Of a stretch of 64,000 nucleotides of DNA, positions 1-15,079 are shown in pieces; the stretch's first letter is position 1; each line of letters starts with the position of its first letter. This stretch comes from CAWHXG01 sp963833235 (GTDB taxonomy: Bacteria > Pseudomonadota > Alphaproteobacteria > Rhodobacterales > Rhodobacteraceae), in assembly GCA_963833235.1 (NCBI GenBank), contig CAWHXG010000001.1, positions 620,001 to 684,000 of the forward strand, read 5' to 3'. The notes beneath the pieces are model-generated. The model ran no database searches. It saw only the letters and a list, made by a program, of their open reading frames with translations, and had not been told where the DNA came from. The position numbers were made by a program, and so were the translations under genes.

Positions 1-2
1 AT

Positions 3-440
3 GGTGGTCGCGTTTCCGTCGGGCTCCAGAGCCCTGTGAAGAACCTCGCGACGGCCGGCTTCCTGCTGCGTCCCGACATCGCCATTCAGAGCGGAGATGA
101 GACGATCGCCATCCTCGATGCAAAGTGGAAACGCCTCGATCTCGGCGAAGCGAACTCCGGCGTCTCGAGCGGCGACGCGTATCAGATAAACGCCTACGCC
201 AGTCGCTACCGCTGCAAGCAACTCGCGCTCATTTACCCGGCCTCGAGGGACTGCCCGCCAGGAAGGATCACTGAGTTCGTGCTCATGACCGAAGAGCGGC
301 CGGTACTGGATGTCGTCGCGGTCGATGTTCGAGAGCTCGCCTTTGGCAGCGGGATCCCGGCCGGTATCGATGCGATGATCCCGATCGAGGCGCACTGGAA
401 GCAACGGTCATCGCAGGCACCGATTTACGAAGCGATATGA
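3..440 (+). CDS. McrC-like restriction subunit, 3' end only
   Basis: The reading frame is open from the window edge, so this is the C-terminal part of a longer protein. It shows the PD-(D/E)xK nuclease core of McrC-type proteins: an LRPDIAI strand, then ILDAKWKRLD carrying the D...DxK catalytic residues, then DAYQINAYASRY and LALIYP. In McrBC systems McrC is the nuclease partner of the GTPase McrB and cuts DNA with modified cytosine. McrB would lie upstream, outside the window. A GTG at 36 is a possible internal start but not a plausible gene start, because the frame continues upstream with family-like sequence. The gene ends about 50 bases before the rRNA operon terminator. The family is fairly sure; the partner and the intactness of the full gene cannot be judged. 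Confidence 0.75.
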   Translation, partial: GGRVSVGLQSPVKNLATAGFLLRPDIAIQSGDETIAILDAKWKRLDLGEANSGVSSGDAYQINAYASRYRCKQLALIYPASRDCPPGRITEFVLMTEERPVLDVVAVDVRELAFGSGIPAGIDAMIPIEAHWKQRSSQAPIYEAI

Positions 441-493
441 AGGACTTCGGCCCCTCTTGCTTCCGCAGTGCTTCCACGGGCGGCGGAAACGCA

Positions 494-517
494 AACGCCG
501 CCCCGGAGGGCGGCGTT
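494..517 (-). terminator. Probable terminator of the rRNA operon
   Basis: A perfect 10-bp inverted repeat, AACGCCGCCC and GGGCGGCGTT, encloses a 4-base loop. On the minus strand it lies just beyond tRNA-fMet and is followed by TTTGCGTTT. It may also end the McrC-like gene converging from the other side. Confidence 0.6.
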
Positions 518-543
518 CAAGCGTCTGGAAACGCGTGTTTATT

Positions 544-620
<77 letters not shown>

Positions 621-683
621 CCATATTTCGTCCTGATCGGTATGTATTGTGACATCGTTAGAGAGATATGCGTTTCTTACCAG

Positions 684-798
684 GTCTGGCGGTGACCTAC
701 TCTCCCACGTCTTGAGACGCAGTACCATCGGCGCGGCGGCGCTTAACGGCCGAGTTCGGGATGGGATCGGGTGTTTCGCTCGCGCTATGGCCACCAAA
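684..798 (-). rRNA. rrf: 5S ribosomal RNA
   Basis: The minus strand matches bacterial 5S rRNA, with the conserved CCCGATCCCATCCCGAAC block (seen on the plus strand near 755-772) and complementary ends GGTTTGGTGGCC and GGCCAGACC. It lies between 23S and tRNA-fMet. The exact ends are estimated to within a few bases. Confidence 0.93.
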
Positions 799-899
799 CC
801 GGGAAAGAAACGCTCAGCGTTGGCGCTTTTGCAGGGCGCTTTATGTTGTCCAAGGATGCATTTGAGGACAGTGCAAAGTCTGTCTTCTACTGGATCAGA

Positions 900-3725
<2,826 letters not shown>

Positions 3726-4040
3726 CCGATCCAGAAGAAGAAAGCTTGCGTCTCAGCGATCCGCACATCCTTTTGTGCGATGCAGACCCTTCTTCCGACC
3801 AAAAGGCATGTACTTTTCCCGCCGTCATCACATGGATGACGACTTTTGGTTAGTGTACTTGACTTGGACAACGTTATCGTTGGCGATCCTTGCGGACCCC
3901 TGCCATATCCTCACGCGGAAATGGCCGACAACTCTGATTATCTCTCTAAACGATGTTAAACGGTTCCCGAGGAACCACGTCCGACAGGACGAGACAGAAC
4001 CAAAAGGTGCTGTCAGATCATGTCGATTGTCTGTGTGTAT

Positions 4041-4116
4041 TGGTGGAGCCTATCGGAATCGAACCGATGACCTCCTGCTTGCAAAGCAGGCGCTCTCCCA
4101 GCTGAGCTAAGGCCCC
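4041..4116 (-). tRNA. tRNA-Ala (TGC)
   Basis: The minus strand begins GGGGCCTTAGCTCAGCTGG and has the anticodon loop TTTGCAA, anticodon TGC, and an encoded CCA. It sits in the 16S-23S spacer beside tRNA-Ile, the standard alphaproteobacterial arrangement. Confidence 0.95.
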
Positions 4117-4126
4117 TGAAGTGTAT

Positions 4127-4203
<77 letters not shown>

Positions 4204-4379
4204 GTTACCAGGCCGTGGCACCTCAGATCGAAGGCTGGCCTTTGCCACAAGATTTTCTGAAGAGATATGAGGACGGTCTGACCGCCGATATGCGCTCAAT
4301 CCGTTGCTGATACCTGCCGTGAGGCAGAGTGCGCTGCTAAGTGTCTCACGAGACCATGACAAGATCGGTCTGCGAGATC

Positions 4380-5851
<1,472 letters not shown>

Positions 5852-6222
5852 AAACGCTCTTTGACGAGCGTATCCTTGACGTTCGAACCTCTGCACATCT
5901 TTCCACACCTGCGAACGTAAACCGGTAATCATCTGCTTATACTCGTTCTCACGTGAATCCGAAATCCCGACCAAACAGTGAAGCTGACACCCACATCATC
6001 GGGCGAACCCTAGTGGGCCGATATGTCAGAAGATTCAGTCGAATCAACCAAACCGCCCACATATCTCTTCAGATACTTTCAATTTCAAAGAGCGAAGAGA
6101 CAAAAAATCACAGGAAGCGTCATATCCTTGACGCAACCCGCTCGCCCATGTCTCTGTTTGTCGTTCCCTTCGGCGTCTTTCGACCCGTCCGGTGCCCCGT
6201 CGGAGCGTCGCCGCCCGTTCGG
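5852..6222 (-). other. rRNA operon leader with boxA-like element
   Basis: About 370 bases lie between the predicted transcription start and 16S, without a gene. The minus strand carries GCTCTTTGAAA at 6083-6093, which resembles the boxA antitermination signal of rRNA leaders. The rest should hold the 5' half of the 16S processing stem. No protein-coding sequence is supported. Confidence 0.55.
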
Positions 6223-6229
6223 TGAGGGG

Positions 6230-6258
6230 TATCTACGAATTCGGGCCGGTGGCCGCAA
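6230..6258 (-). promoter_or_regulatory. Probable rRNA operon promoter
   Basis: On the minus strand TTGCGG (6253-6258) and TAGATA (6230-6235) are separated by exactly 17 bases. An A-rich tract (CACAAAAAATG, about 6279-6290) lies upstream, where an UP element would sit. Similar CTTGCGG...TAGATA promoters precede rRNA operons in Rhodobacteraceae. The rest of the gene-free stretch to 6686 shows nothing else recognisable. Confidence 0.6.
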
Positions 6259-6686
6259 GGGCTTTCTGGAGGAAAACCTCATTTTTTGTGACAGGCTGGG
6301 AAGATTGCTTATTTACATGGGGTTACGGCAACCCTTCGCACATTCTGGCGCCGTGTCGGAGGGGCCTTACCCATAGTCCGTGCCAACAGGTATCGCCAAG
6401 GCGCAATGATTTCCGAGCGAATCCGCGAACTCGATAGGTCGAAGGCGAGCCGTCCTCGGAGTAGACGTGCGGAAAAGGCATCCTAGCCGTCACGGCGATT
6501 CCAACGGCGGGGTCGGTCGACGTCAGATGACCCTCTATCCGCTCGCAGCTCCATGACCTCCCCGCGTTCCGCCCCTGCCATGATTCCTTGAGCAGACAGA
6601 GCCCCGCCGTTCCTCGGCCTAGCGCGCGCCAAATGGCCTGCGCCGGCACCCAACCCCATTGGCGGAGGTCAGCTCGCCCGCCCGGT

Positions 6687-7292
6687 TCAGGCCAGGACTC
6701 GCGTCAACAGGGGCAGTCGTAGGAGAAGCAGCGCACCGGTCACGCCGAGATACAGCAGCGGCTCAGGCTGCCAGCCCTTGGTCAGCATGACGAAATGCAG
6801 GCATCCCAGCAGGACGATCGCATAGGTCAGCTTGTGGAGCCGCCGCCAGACAACCGGCCCGATCCTTCGGATCGCCGCATTGTTGGAGGTCAGCGCCAGC
6901 GGGACGAGCAGCACGAAGGCCGCCATGCCGATCGTGATGTATGGCCGTTTCAGAATATCCTTCCAAACGGCGGCGGCGGTCTGCACGTCGAGGACCGCCC
7001 AGACGAGCATATGCGCGACGACGAACGCGAACGCGGTCAACCCGATGGCACGGCGAAAGCCAATAAGGTTCACCTTCGCATAGCGCCGCAGCGGCGTGAT
7101 GCACAAACCGGCTATCAGGAGCTGCAGCGCCTGCAGGCCATACCTGTGCTCCAGCGCCTTTATGGGTTCCGGCCCCATCCCCCCGGTCGCCGCCGTATAG
7201 AAAAGCCAAGCGATCCAAAGCCCGCCGGCCACGTAGATCGTCCATGGCGGCACCTTGCGGGCGCCTGCGTTGAACCGATCGACAAGCGCCAT
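6687..7292 (-). CDS. msrQ: MsrQ, haem-binding membrane subunit of MsrPQ
   Basis: This 201-residue protein has about five to six hydrophobic segments and the ferric-reductase-like fold of MsrQ (YedZ). It receives electrons from the quinone pool or flavin reductase and passes them to periplasmic MsrP for repair of oxidised methionines in envelope proteins. Family-typical stretches include LEHRYGLQALQLL, the histidine in VVAHMLVW and the RRLHKLTYAI block, whose histidines are probable haem ligands. The length matches the family. Its ATG shares one base with the msrP stop (TGATG), so the two are translationally coupled. The downstream neighbour is the rRNA operon promoter region. Confidence 0.92.
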   Translation of the reverse strand: MALVDRFNAGARKVPPWTIYVAGGLWIAWLFYTAATGGMGPEPIKALEHRYGLQALQLLIAGLCITPLRRYAKVNLIGFRRAIGLTAFAFVVAHMLVWAVLDVQTAAAVWKDILKRPYITIGMAAFVLLVPLALTSNNAAIRRIGPVVWRRLHKLTYAIVLLGCLHFVMLTKGWQPEPLLYLGVTGALLLLRLPLLTRVLA

Positions 7293-8206
7293 CAGAACTT
7301 CGCGGTGAGGTCCATGCCGGAGTACAGATCGGCGACCTCATCGGCATACCCATTAAACATCAGGGTCGGCTGATTGCGCGCGAACAACCCGCCGCCCACC
7401 CTGCGTTCGGAGGCTTGGCTCCACCGCGGGTGGTCGACCTCGGGGTTCACGTTGGCATAGAAACCGTATTCCCGCGGGGCGACCTTGTTCCACGACGTCG
7501 GCGGCTCCTCCTCGGTCAGGCTGATCCGGACGATCGACTTGATGGACTTGAAGCCATACTTCCATGGCACCACGAGCCGCAGGGGCGCACCGTTCTGGTT
7601 CGGCAGCGCCCGGTCGTACATGCCAGTCGCCATGATCGTCAAAGGATGCATGGCTTCGTCCAGTCGCAGCCCCTCCAGGTAGGGCCAGTCGATCACCGGG
7701 ATGCGCACGCCGGGCATCTCTTCGGGGCGGAACGCCGTCTCGAACGCCACGTATTTGGCGGAGGGCTGCACGCCGACCCGTTCAAGCAGATGCCGAAGCT
7801 CGAAGCCCTGCCATGGAATGACCATGGACCACGCCTCGACGCAGCGCAGGCGATAGATCCGTTCCTCGATCGGCGCATCGCCGACCAGATCGGCGAAATC
7901 ATACGTCCCCGGCCTATCGACGAGGCCGCCGATCTCGACGGGCCAGGGTTCGGTCGTCAGCTGCCCAGCATAGCGCTTGGGGTCTTCCTTGCCGACCCCG
8001 AATTCGTAGAAGTTGTTGTAGGACGTCGCGTCCTCAAAGCTGGTGGGCTCTTCATCCGTCGAGAATGCCCCAACCGCGCCCGCGCTGCCCGGGAAAAGGC
8101 CAAGCCCGAAGGCGCTGCCTCCGGCGGCCATGATCTGGCGGCGGTTCAGATAATCACTCTGGGGTGTCACGTCGGCCCATGTCAGGGCGGTCTTGCTGCG
8201 GCGCAT
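7292..8206 (-). CDS. msrP: MsrP, periplasmic methionine sulfoxide reductase, catalytic subunit
   Basis: This 304-residue molybdopterin enzyme of the sulfite-oxidase fold reduces methionine sulfoxide in periplasmic proteins. A twin-arginine leader is visible near residues 22-48 (NRRQIMAAGGSAFGLGLFPG), as expected for a cofactor-loaded Tat substrate. The conserved cysteine that binds molybdenum is in YRLRCVEAWSM, followed by VIPWQGFEL. The C-terminal half contains VVPWKYGFKSIKSI, typical of YedY proteins. The gene is the first of a two-gene operon with msrQ. Nothing appears truncated. The start at 8206 leaves a long but normal n-region before the RR pair. Confidence 0.94.
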   Translation of the reverse strand: MRRSKTALTWADVTPQSDYLNRRQIMAAGGSAFGLGLFPGSAGAVGAFSTDEEPTSFEDATSYNNFYEFGVGKEDPKRYAGQLTTEPWPVEIGGLVDRPGTYDFADLVGDAPIEERIYRLRCVEAWSMVIPWQGFELRHLLERVGVQPSAKYVAFETAFRPEEMPGVRIPVIDWPYLEGLRLDEAMHPLTIMATGMYDRALPNQNGAPLRLVVPWKYGFKSIKSIVRISLTEEEPPTSWNKVAPREYGFYANVNPEVDHPRWSQASERRVGGGLFARNQPTLMFNGYADEVADLYSGMDLTAKF

Positions 8207-8402
8207 CAGACTCTCCTCTTACGCGGATATAGCGCCCGGACAGGCAATATCCCAAACCTCTCGCGGATTTGCCCACGATACTCTGTTCAACGCACCCTAT
8301 CCGGGCGGTGTTTCGTTTACGTCAGGCGTGGCGAAAAAACCTCGCCCGGCTTCCCCACATCTGTCACCATGACGTTTGACAAAGCAACGGGACCGAAACG
8401 CC

Positions 8403-8864
8403 ATGCCCCTACGTTCGATCCTCTTTGCCGTGTGCCTGTGTGCAGGCCCCTCGATTGCACAGGAACCGATCCTCCAGGACGGTGGCGTATTCTACACCAC
8501 GCAGGACAGCCTCGAAGACGTCGTCTTCGGCATCGAGAACGCGATCATTGGCCGTGGCCTGGTGGTCGACAACACCTCCCATGTCGGCGAGATGCTGGAA
8601 CGGACGCGCGGCGATGTCGGCTCGGAAATCGTTCTGTATCAGGGCGCACAAGTGATAAGCTTCTGCTCGGCAGCCGTCTCGCGCATGGCGATGGAGGCGG
8701 ATCCGCGGAACATCCAGTTCTGTCCTTACGACATCTTCGCCTACGCGCTCAGCGACGCCCCCGGCGAGACGATTGCCGGTTACCGCGCGATGCCGGAGGG
8801 CTCCATGCAGAACGTCGAAGAGCTTCTCGACGGCATCGTCCGAGAGGCGCTCGGGTTCGATTGA
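8403..8864 (+). CDS. DUF302-family exported protein
   Basis: This 153-residue protein starts with a signal peptide (MPLRSILFAVCLCAGPSIAQ) followed by a DUF302-type domain. A TTG start 27 bases upstream would give MTKQRDRNA first, which spoils the signal peptide, so the ATG at 8403 is preferred. Family-like features are YTTQDSLEDVVFGIENAI, then VVDNTSHVGEML, and the later FCSAAVSRMAMEADPRNIQF with CPYDIFAY. DUF302 domains are small alpha/beta folds of uncertain role, sometimes linked to sulfur or redox stress. It is divergent from msrP with about 200 bases between, which may hold both promoters. The family is fairly sure; the function is unknown. Confidence 0.75.
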   Translation: MPLRSILFAVCLCAGPSIAQEPILQDGGVFYTTQDSLEDVVFGIENAIIGRGLVVDNTSHVGEMLERTRGDVGSEIVLYQGAQVISFCSAAVSRMAMEADPRNIQFCPYDIFAYALSDAPGETIAGYRAMPEGSMQNVEELLDGIVREALGFD

Positions 8865-9080
8865 GGGCCGTCGGTCCGGCTGCCAGAGGCTGCGGACTCA
8901 CGTGAATTCACCATTTGTTGACTGGTCCCGTCGCGCCCTACGCGCTTAGCAGCCCTGCCTTCGGGTTCAAGGCACGCGCTGCGGCATCGGCGGAATGCCC
9001 CTCTTCAATCGAGGACTATATGCCGGCCTGGAACAGTGCGGCTCGACCTGACGCCGCAGTCCAACTTTGGGAGATACGAT

Positions 9081-9560
9081 ATGATTCGCAGAACGTTCAT
9101 CGCGCTCGCCGCTTCCGCCACCCTTGCCACTTCGGCCTTCGCCCAGGATGCCTCCATGGATATCGTGGAGACAGCCGCCGAGGCTGGCAGCTTCACCACG
9201 CTGCTGGCCGCCGCCGAGGCGGCTGGCCTGGTGGAAACCCTGAAGAGCGAAGGGCCGTTCACCGTCTTCGCGCCGACGGACGAGGCGTTCGCGGCACTGC
9301 CCGACGGTACCGTCGACACTCTGCTGATGCCAGAGAACAAGGATCAGCTGACCGCGATCCTCACCTACCACGTCGTTTCGGGCAAGGTGATGTCAGGCGA
9401 CCTGTCCGACGGCATGATGGCAACCACGGTCGAAGGTTCCGACGTCGAGATCTCGACCGACCCGGTCATGGTAGGCAACGCAAACGTAACGACCGCCGAC
9501 ATCGAAGCGTCGAATGGCGTCATCCATGTGATCGACACGGTGCTGATGCCCGCGATGTAA
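9081..9560 (+). CDS. Fasciclin (FAS1) domain secreted protein
   Basis: This 159-residue protein has a signal peptide (MIRRTFIALAASATLATSAFAQ) and a single FAS1 domain. The two conserved FAS1 boxes are visible: GPFTVFAPTDEAFAALP around residues 61-77 and NGVIHVIDTVLMP at the C-terminus, with LTYHVVSGKV between them. A ribosome site GGGAGA about seven bases upstream supports the ATG at 9081; an in-frame start at 9036 would add residues before the signal peptide. Single-domain FAS1 proteins are secreted adhesion or matrix proteins in bacteria. It is followed by its own terminator, so it is probably monocistronic. Confidence 0.9.
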   Translation: MIRRTFIALAASATLATSAFAQDASMDIVETAAEAGSFTTLLAAAEAAGLVETLKSEGPFTVFAPTDEAFAALPDGTVDTLLMPENKDQLTAILTYHVVSGKVMSGDLSDGMMATTVEGSDVEISTDPVMVGNANVTTADIEASNGVIHVIDTVLMPAM

Positions 9561-9583
9561 GTCGCGCCTTCGAGCCGAACACG

Positions 9584-9614
9584 CGCCCCCGGTCCCAGTG
9601 GCTGGGGGCGTTTT
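9584..9614 (+). terminator. Rho-independent terminator after the fasciclin gene
   Basis: CGCCCCC (9584-9590) pairs with GGGGGCG (9604-9610) and is followed immediately by TTTTCTT. It lies 24 bases after the stop codon. Confidence 0.75.
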
Positions 9615-9758
9615 CTTGTCTGCCCCACCGCATGGCGGCAACCAGCATCCAATTTCCTTTAACCGTTTTGCAACTTTCTTCCGAGGGCCCCGTAACTCGT
9701 TACACGCGAACCTCCGGTCCGGAGGAACGCCAACGAGAACCGAATGACGGAGAGAGTG

Positions 9759-10481
9759 ATGAGAATGATAAAACTTCTGGGTACGACGGCTGCGGTTGCA
9801 ACCCTGCCGGCGATGGCGATGGCAGCCCATGTGAACAGCTACATGGCCGAGATCGAACCCCTGAACGGGTCCGGCGTGACGGGTTCGGCGATGCTGACGG
9901 TGGATACCACCGCACAGACGCTGGCCTTCGACATGCAGCTCATGGGGCTGGAGCCGAACCAGCTGCACGTGCAGCACATCCACGGCGCCTTCAACGAAGA
10001 CGGTAGCAACAAGCAATCCATCGAGCCCACGCTGGCCGACGATGCCAGGGGGGATGGCGACGGTTTCATCGAGCTTCTGGAGGCATTCCCCAGCTACGGC
10101 CCAATCGTCGTGCCGTTGTCGGATCCCGAGACGGGCATGTTCCCGATGACCGCTGACGGCAACATCTCGTTCAGCTACCTGTACGACCTGACGGATGCGG
10201 CGATCTTCGGCGACAATATTCTGACCGACGATCCTGACGACAAGTTCGACATCAGCAGCCTGCTGCCGCTGACCATGCGTGAGATCATCATCCACGGGCT
10301 TTCGCTGGGTCCCGTCGGGATGGCGCCGGGCGAAGCCGATGGCATCGCCGGATACAAGACCGTGCTGCCGGTGGCGTACGGCCAAATCGTGCCGGTGCCC
10401 GTGCCGCTGCCTGCGGCTGGCCTGTTCCTGCTGGCAGGTCTCGGCGGGCTTGGACTGGTCCGTTCGCGCCGTTCTGCCTGA
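9759..10481 (+). CDS. Secreted protein with VPLPA-CTERM sorting signal
   Basis: About 240 residues: a signal peptide (KLLGTTAAVATLPAMAMAA), a beta-rich domain, and a C-terminal sorting signal VPLPAAGLFLLAGLGG followed by a short helix and RSRRSA. This VPLPA-CTERM tripartite tail (motif, hydrophobic helix, basic end) is recognised by exosortase-type enzymes in Rhodobacterales, which process surface or extracellular proteins. The central part (LGLEP-like MGLEPNQLHVQHIHGAF) resembles CHRD-type domains with a His-containing turn, but that is not firm. The start is uncertain between ATG at 9744, 9759 and 9765; a GGAGAG site at 9749-9754 favours one of the last two. It is followed by a strong terminator. 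Confidence 0.8.
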   Translation: MRMIKLLGTTAAVATLPAMAMAAHVNSYMAEIEPLNGSGVTGSAMLTVDTTAQTLAFDMQLMGLEPNQLHVQHIHGAFNEDGSNKQSIEPTLADDARGDGDGFIELLEAFPSYGPIVVPLSDPETGMFPMTADGNISFSYLYDLTDAAIFGDNILTDDPDDKFDISSLLPLTMREIIIHGLSLGPVGMAPGEADGIAGYKTVLPVAYGQIVPVPVPLPAAGLFLLAGLGGLGLVRSRRSA

Positions 10482-10504
10482 GGCGCACCGCCTGTCCACG
10501 TGAA

Positions 10505-10531
10505 AAGGGCCGCGCACTTGGCGCGGCCCTT
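10505..10531. terminator. Bidirectional terminator between convergent genes
   Basis: A perfect 11-bp inverted repeat, AAGGGCCGCGC and GCGCGGCCCTT, with a 5-base loop, is flanked by A-rich and T-rich ends (GAAAA before, CTTC after). It sits between the VPLPA-CTERM gene and the 3' end of clpB and can serve both. Confidence 0.8.
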
Positions 10532-10555
10532 CTTCGTTCCGCTGCCCCCCCGCAA

Positions 10556-13171
<2,616 letters not shown>

Positions 13172-13252
13172 GGGTCGTCTCCTTTTGCACAAGCGCCCGT
13201 CAGATGCGGTGCCCGGACATCCGGCGCAGGCGGTTACGGGCCTTTCTGCAAA

Positions 13253-13283
13253 GGATATGTGGTTCGCCGATCGCGCACGCAAG
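13253..13283 (-). promoter_or_regulatory. Possible RpoH (heat-shock) promoter of clpB
   Basis: On the minus strand CTTG (13280-13283) and an ACATATCC-type -10 (13253-13260) are spaced like the alphaproteobacterial sigma-32 consensus. They lie about 80-110 bases upstream of the clpB start. The match is partial, and the case rests largely on clpB being a classic heat-shock gene. Confidence 0.4.
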
Positions 13284-13375
13284 ATGCGCAGAGCGCCGGC
13301 TTGCCTCTTCGGCTCTGCCGCGTGGACGGCTCAGTCAGCGGAATAAGGCCCAAGGTCAGTCCCTGGGCCCGATGG

Positions 13376-13663
13376 TCAGATGAAAGTCACCAGCAGAAGT
13401 ACCACAACGATGACGCCAATGACACCAAGGCCGATGGCCATCGGAGAACGCGCCTTCTTTGCGTCCGTGGGCGGCACCATCGCGTTGTTCTGAGTGTTCG
13501 CCGCAGGCTCTTCCGGGGTGTAGTCCTCGCGCTCCGCAGGGTCCATCATACTGCCGCCTTCGGCGGCTGCGCCGGGGTGCGCCTTGGGAGGTGCGGCTTC
13601 CTGTTGGGCGCGGGGGGGGTCCGGTCGGTCAGTCATCGGTGCATTGGGATCGCTCTGCATCAT
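13376..13663 (-). CDS. Small single-pass membrane protein, unknown
   Basis: This 95-residue protein has a Pro/Ala/Glu-rich soluble N-terminal part (residues 1-70) and one C-terminal transmembrane helix (MAIGLGVIGVIVVVLLLVTFI), so it is tail-anchored. No family is recognised. It starts two bases after the stop of the upstream 183-residue gene and clearly shares its transcript. A run of eight C on the coding strand (G on plus, 13612-13619), around codons 16-18, is slip-prone, so frame changes between strains or sequencing errors are possible here. The gene is real by codon use and operon context; its function is open. Confidence 0.6.
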   Translation of the reverse strand: MMQSDPNAPMTDRPDPPRAQQEAAPPKAHPGAAAEGGSMMDPAEREDYTPEEPAANTQNNAMVPPTDAKKARSPMAIGLGVIGVIVVVLLLVTFI

Positions 13664-13664
13664 C

Positions 13665-14216
13665 TTACTCCGGCGTCAGGGCTTCATCATCCCGGCCCTC
13701 TGGGCCGGAGGGGGTGGGTTCCACTGGGGCGCCGCCGCCGTCCGGGTCGGTGACGATCTCGTTGTCGGCCGCGCCTTGTGAGGGTTCGACCGCTTCCTGC
13801 ATTGTCTCGTTCGCTGTGCCTTCTCCATCCGCAGCCTCGGGCGCGGGCGCCGCCTCCGCATTCGGGGCGGAGTCGGGCCCAGACGTGTCGCTGGGCGCAT
13901 CTGCCGTGCCTTCAGCGATGGCAGCCTCGTTCGGAGCCACCTCGGGATCGGCACCTTCCGCCTCGGGATCGCCGCCGCCCAGACCATCGGAAGAGGTCGC
14001 CGGTGCGTCGATCAGGCCGTCGGCGTTGGTTCCGGCCCCGGTCGGCTGATCCGCAATCGTGCCGCTTTCCGCCTCCGTTGCGGTTTCTTCCTCGCCGCCG
14101 CCTATGGCCACGAAGAAGGCGATCGCCGCCAATGCCGCCACGGCGACGATGGCCAGCGGAATGGCCAGGCTCGGTGAACCTGCGCGATCGCTTCGGGCCG
14201 ATGGGGTGGTGGGCAT
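13665..14216 (-). CDS. Acidic single-pass membrane protein, unknown
   Basis: 183 residues: a short basic N-terminus, one transmembrane helix near residues 16-40 (LAIPLAIVAVAALAAIAFFVAI), then about 140 residues rich in Glu, Ala, Gly, Pro and Asp with no predicted fold. The tail should be periplasmic and disordered. The gene is first in a pair with the tail-anchored protein downstream and is divergent from pyrF across about 120 bases. No known domain is seen. Confidence 0.6.
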   Translation of the reverse strand: MPTTPSARSDRAGSPSLAIPLAIVAVAALAAIAFFVAIGGGEEETATEAESGTIADQPTGAGTNADGLIDAPATSSDGLGGGDPEAEGADPEVAPNEAAIAEGTADAPSDTSGPDSAPNAEAAPAPEAADGEGTANETMQEAVEPSQGAADNEIVTDPDGGGAPVEPTPSGPEGRDDEALTPE

Positions 14217-14335
14217 CGCATTGCTCCTTCGGGTCGATGTCGATCTTCAACCCCGGCCCGCTGCCGCGGTTCCGCGCCTTGCGTCGCAGGGCGGTTTCCG
14301 GCACAGCCAACGCCGAAGCCGCACGGAGCCCTGCC

Positions 14336-15079
14336 ATGCCGATGCCAGCCACTGCGATGCCGGCCGGTGCGGCCCCTTCAAAGGCCGATCACCGGATGAT
14401 CGTCGCCCTCGACGTGGCCGATGCCCTCACCGGGCTGGAGCTGGCGCGGCGGATTGGGCCACGGGTGTGCTTCTACAAGATCGGGCTCGGGATGCTCACG
14501 GGCGGCGGCCTCGCCCTGGCCAACGAGCTGACCGAGGATCACGGCAAGCGCATTTTCCTCGACCTGAAGCTCTTCGACATCGGCGCGACCGTGGAAGCGG
14601 CGGTGCGCGGCCTCAACCGGTTCGATCTGGAATTCCTCACGGTTCATGGCGATCCATCGGTCGTTCGGGCGGCGCGCGAGGGCGCTGGCGCTTCGGGGCT
14701 GAAGATCCTCGCGGTCACCATCCTCACCTCGGCGGACCGGGCCGATCTGGACGCCGCAATGATCCGGCCCGGCGATCTGGGCGATCTCGTGGTCGAGCGG
14801 GCCGCCCGGGCCTTCGAAGCCGGGGCCGACGGTGTCATCGCCTCACCGAACGAAGCGGCCGCCATCCGCGCTCTGCCGGGCGCGGCCGGCCGGCTGATCG
14901 TCACCCCAGGCGTCCGCCCCGAAGGGGCTGCGTCCGACGATCAGAAGCGCGTCGCCACCCCGACGGATGCCCTGGCCGCCGGCGCGGACCACTTCGTGGT
15001 CGGCCGGCCCGTCTGGCGCGCCAGCGACCCCCGCGCCGCCGCCGAGGCGATCCTCGACAGCCTCCCCGACGCCCGCTAG
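14336..15079 (+). CDS. pyrF: Orotidine 5'-phosphate decarboxylase
   Basis: This enzyme converts OMP to UMP, the last step of de novo pyrimidine synthesis. The 247-residue TIM barrel has the family motifs: MIVALDVAD near the N-terminus, then the catalytic FLDLKLFDIGATVEAAV (the D-K-D tetrad), the TVHGD strand and, near the C-terminus, VTPGVRP and FVVGRPVWRA, the phosphate-binding Gly-Arg. The ATG at 14336 has GGAG seven bases upstream; starting at the Met of MIVALDV (14396) would also give a functional barrel. It overlaps the convergent gene by four bases at the 3' end. Confidence 0.95.
   Translation: MPMPATAMPAGAAPSKADHRMIVALDVADALTGLELARRIGPRVCFYKIGLGMLTGGGLALANELTEDHGKRIFLDLKLFDIGATVEAAVRGLNRFDLEFLTVHGDPSVVRAAREGAGASGLKILAVTILTSADRADLDAAMIRPGDLGDLVVERAARAFEAGADGVIASPNEAAAIRALPGAAGRLIVTPGVRPEGAASDDQKRVATPTDALAAGADHFVVGRPVWRASDPRAAAEAILDSLPDAR

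Noticed and set aside
7415..8905. 496-codon plus-strand frame over msrP
   Set aside because: It is antisense to msrP, which has all family motifs and a Tat signal, and has no domain of its own.
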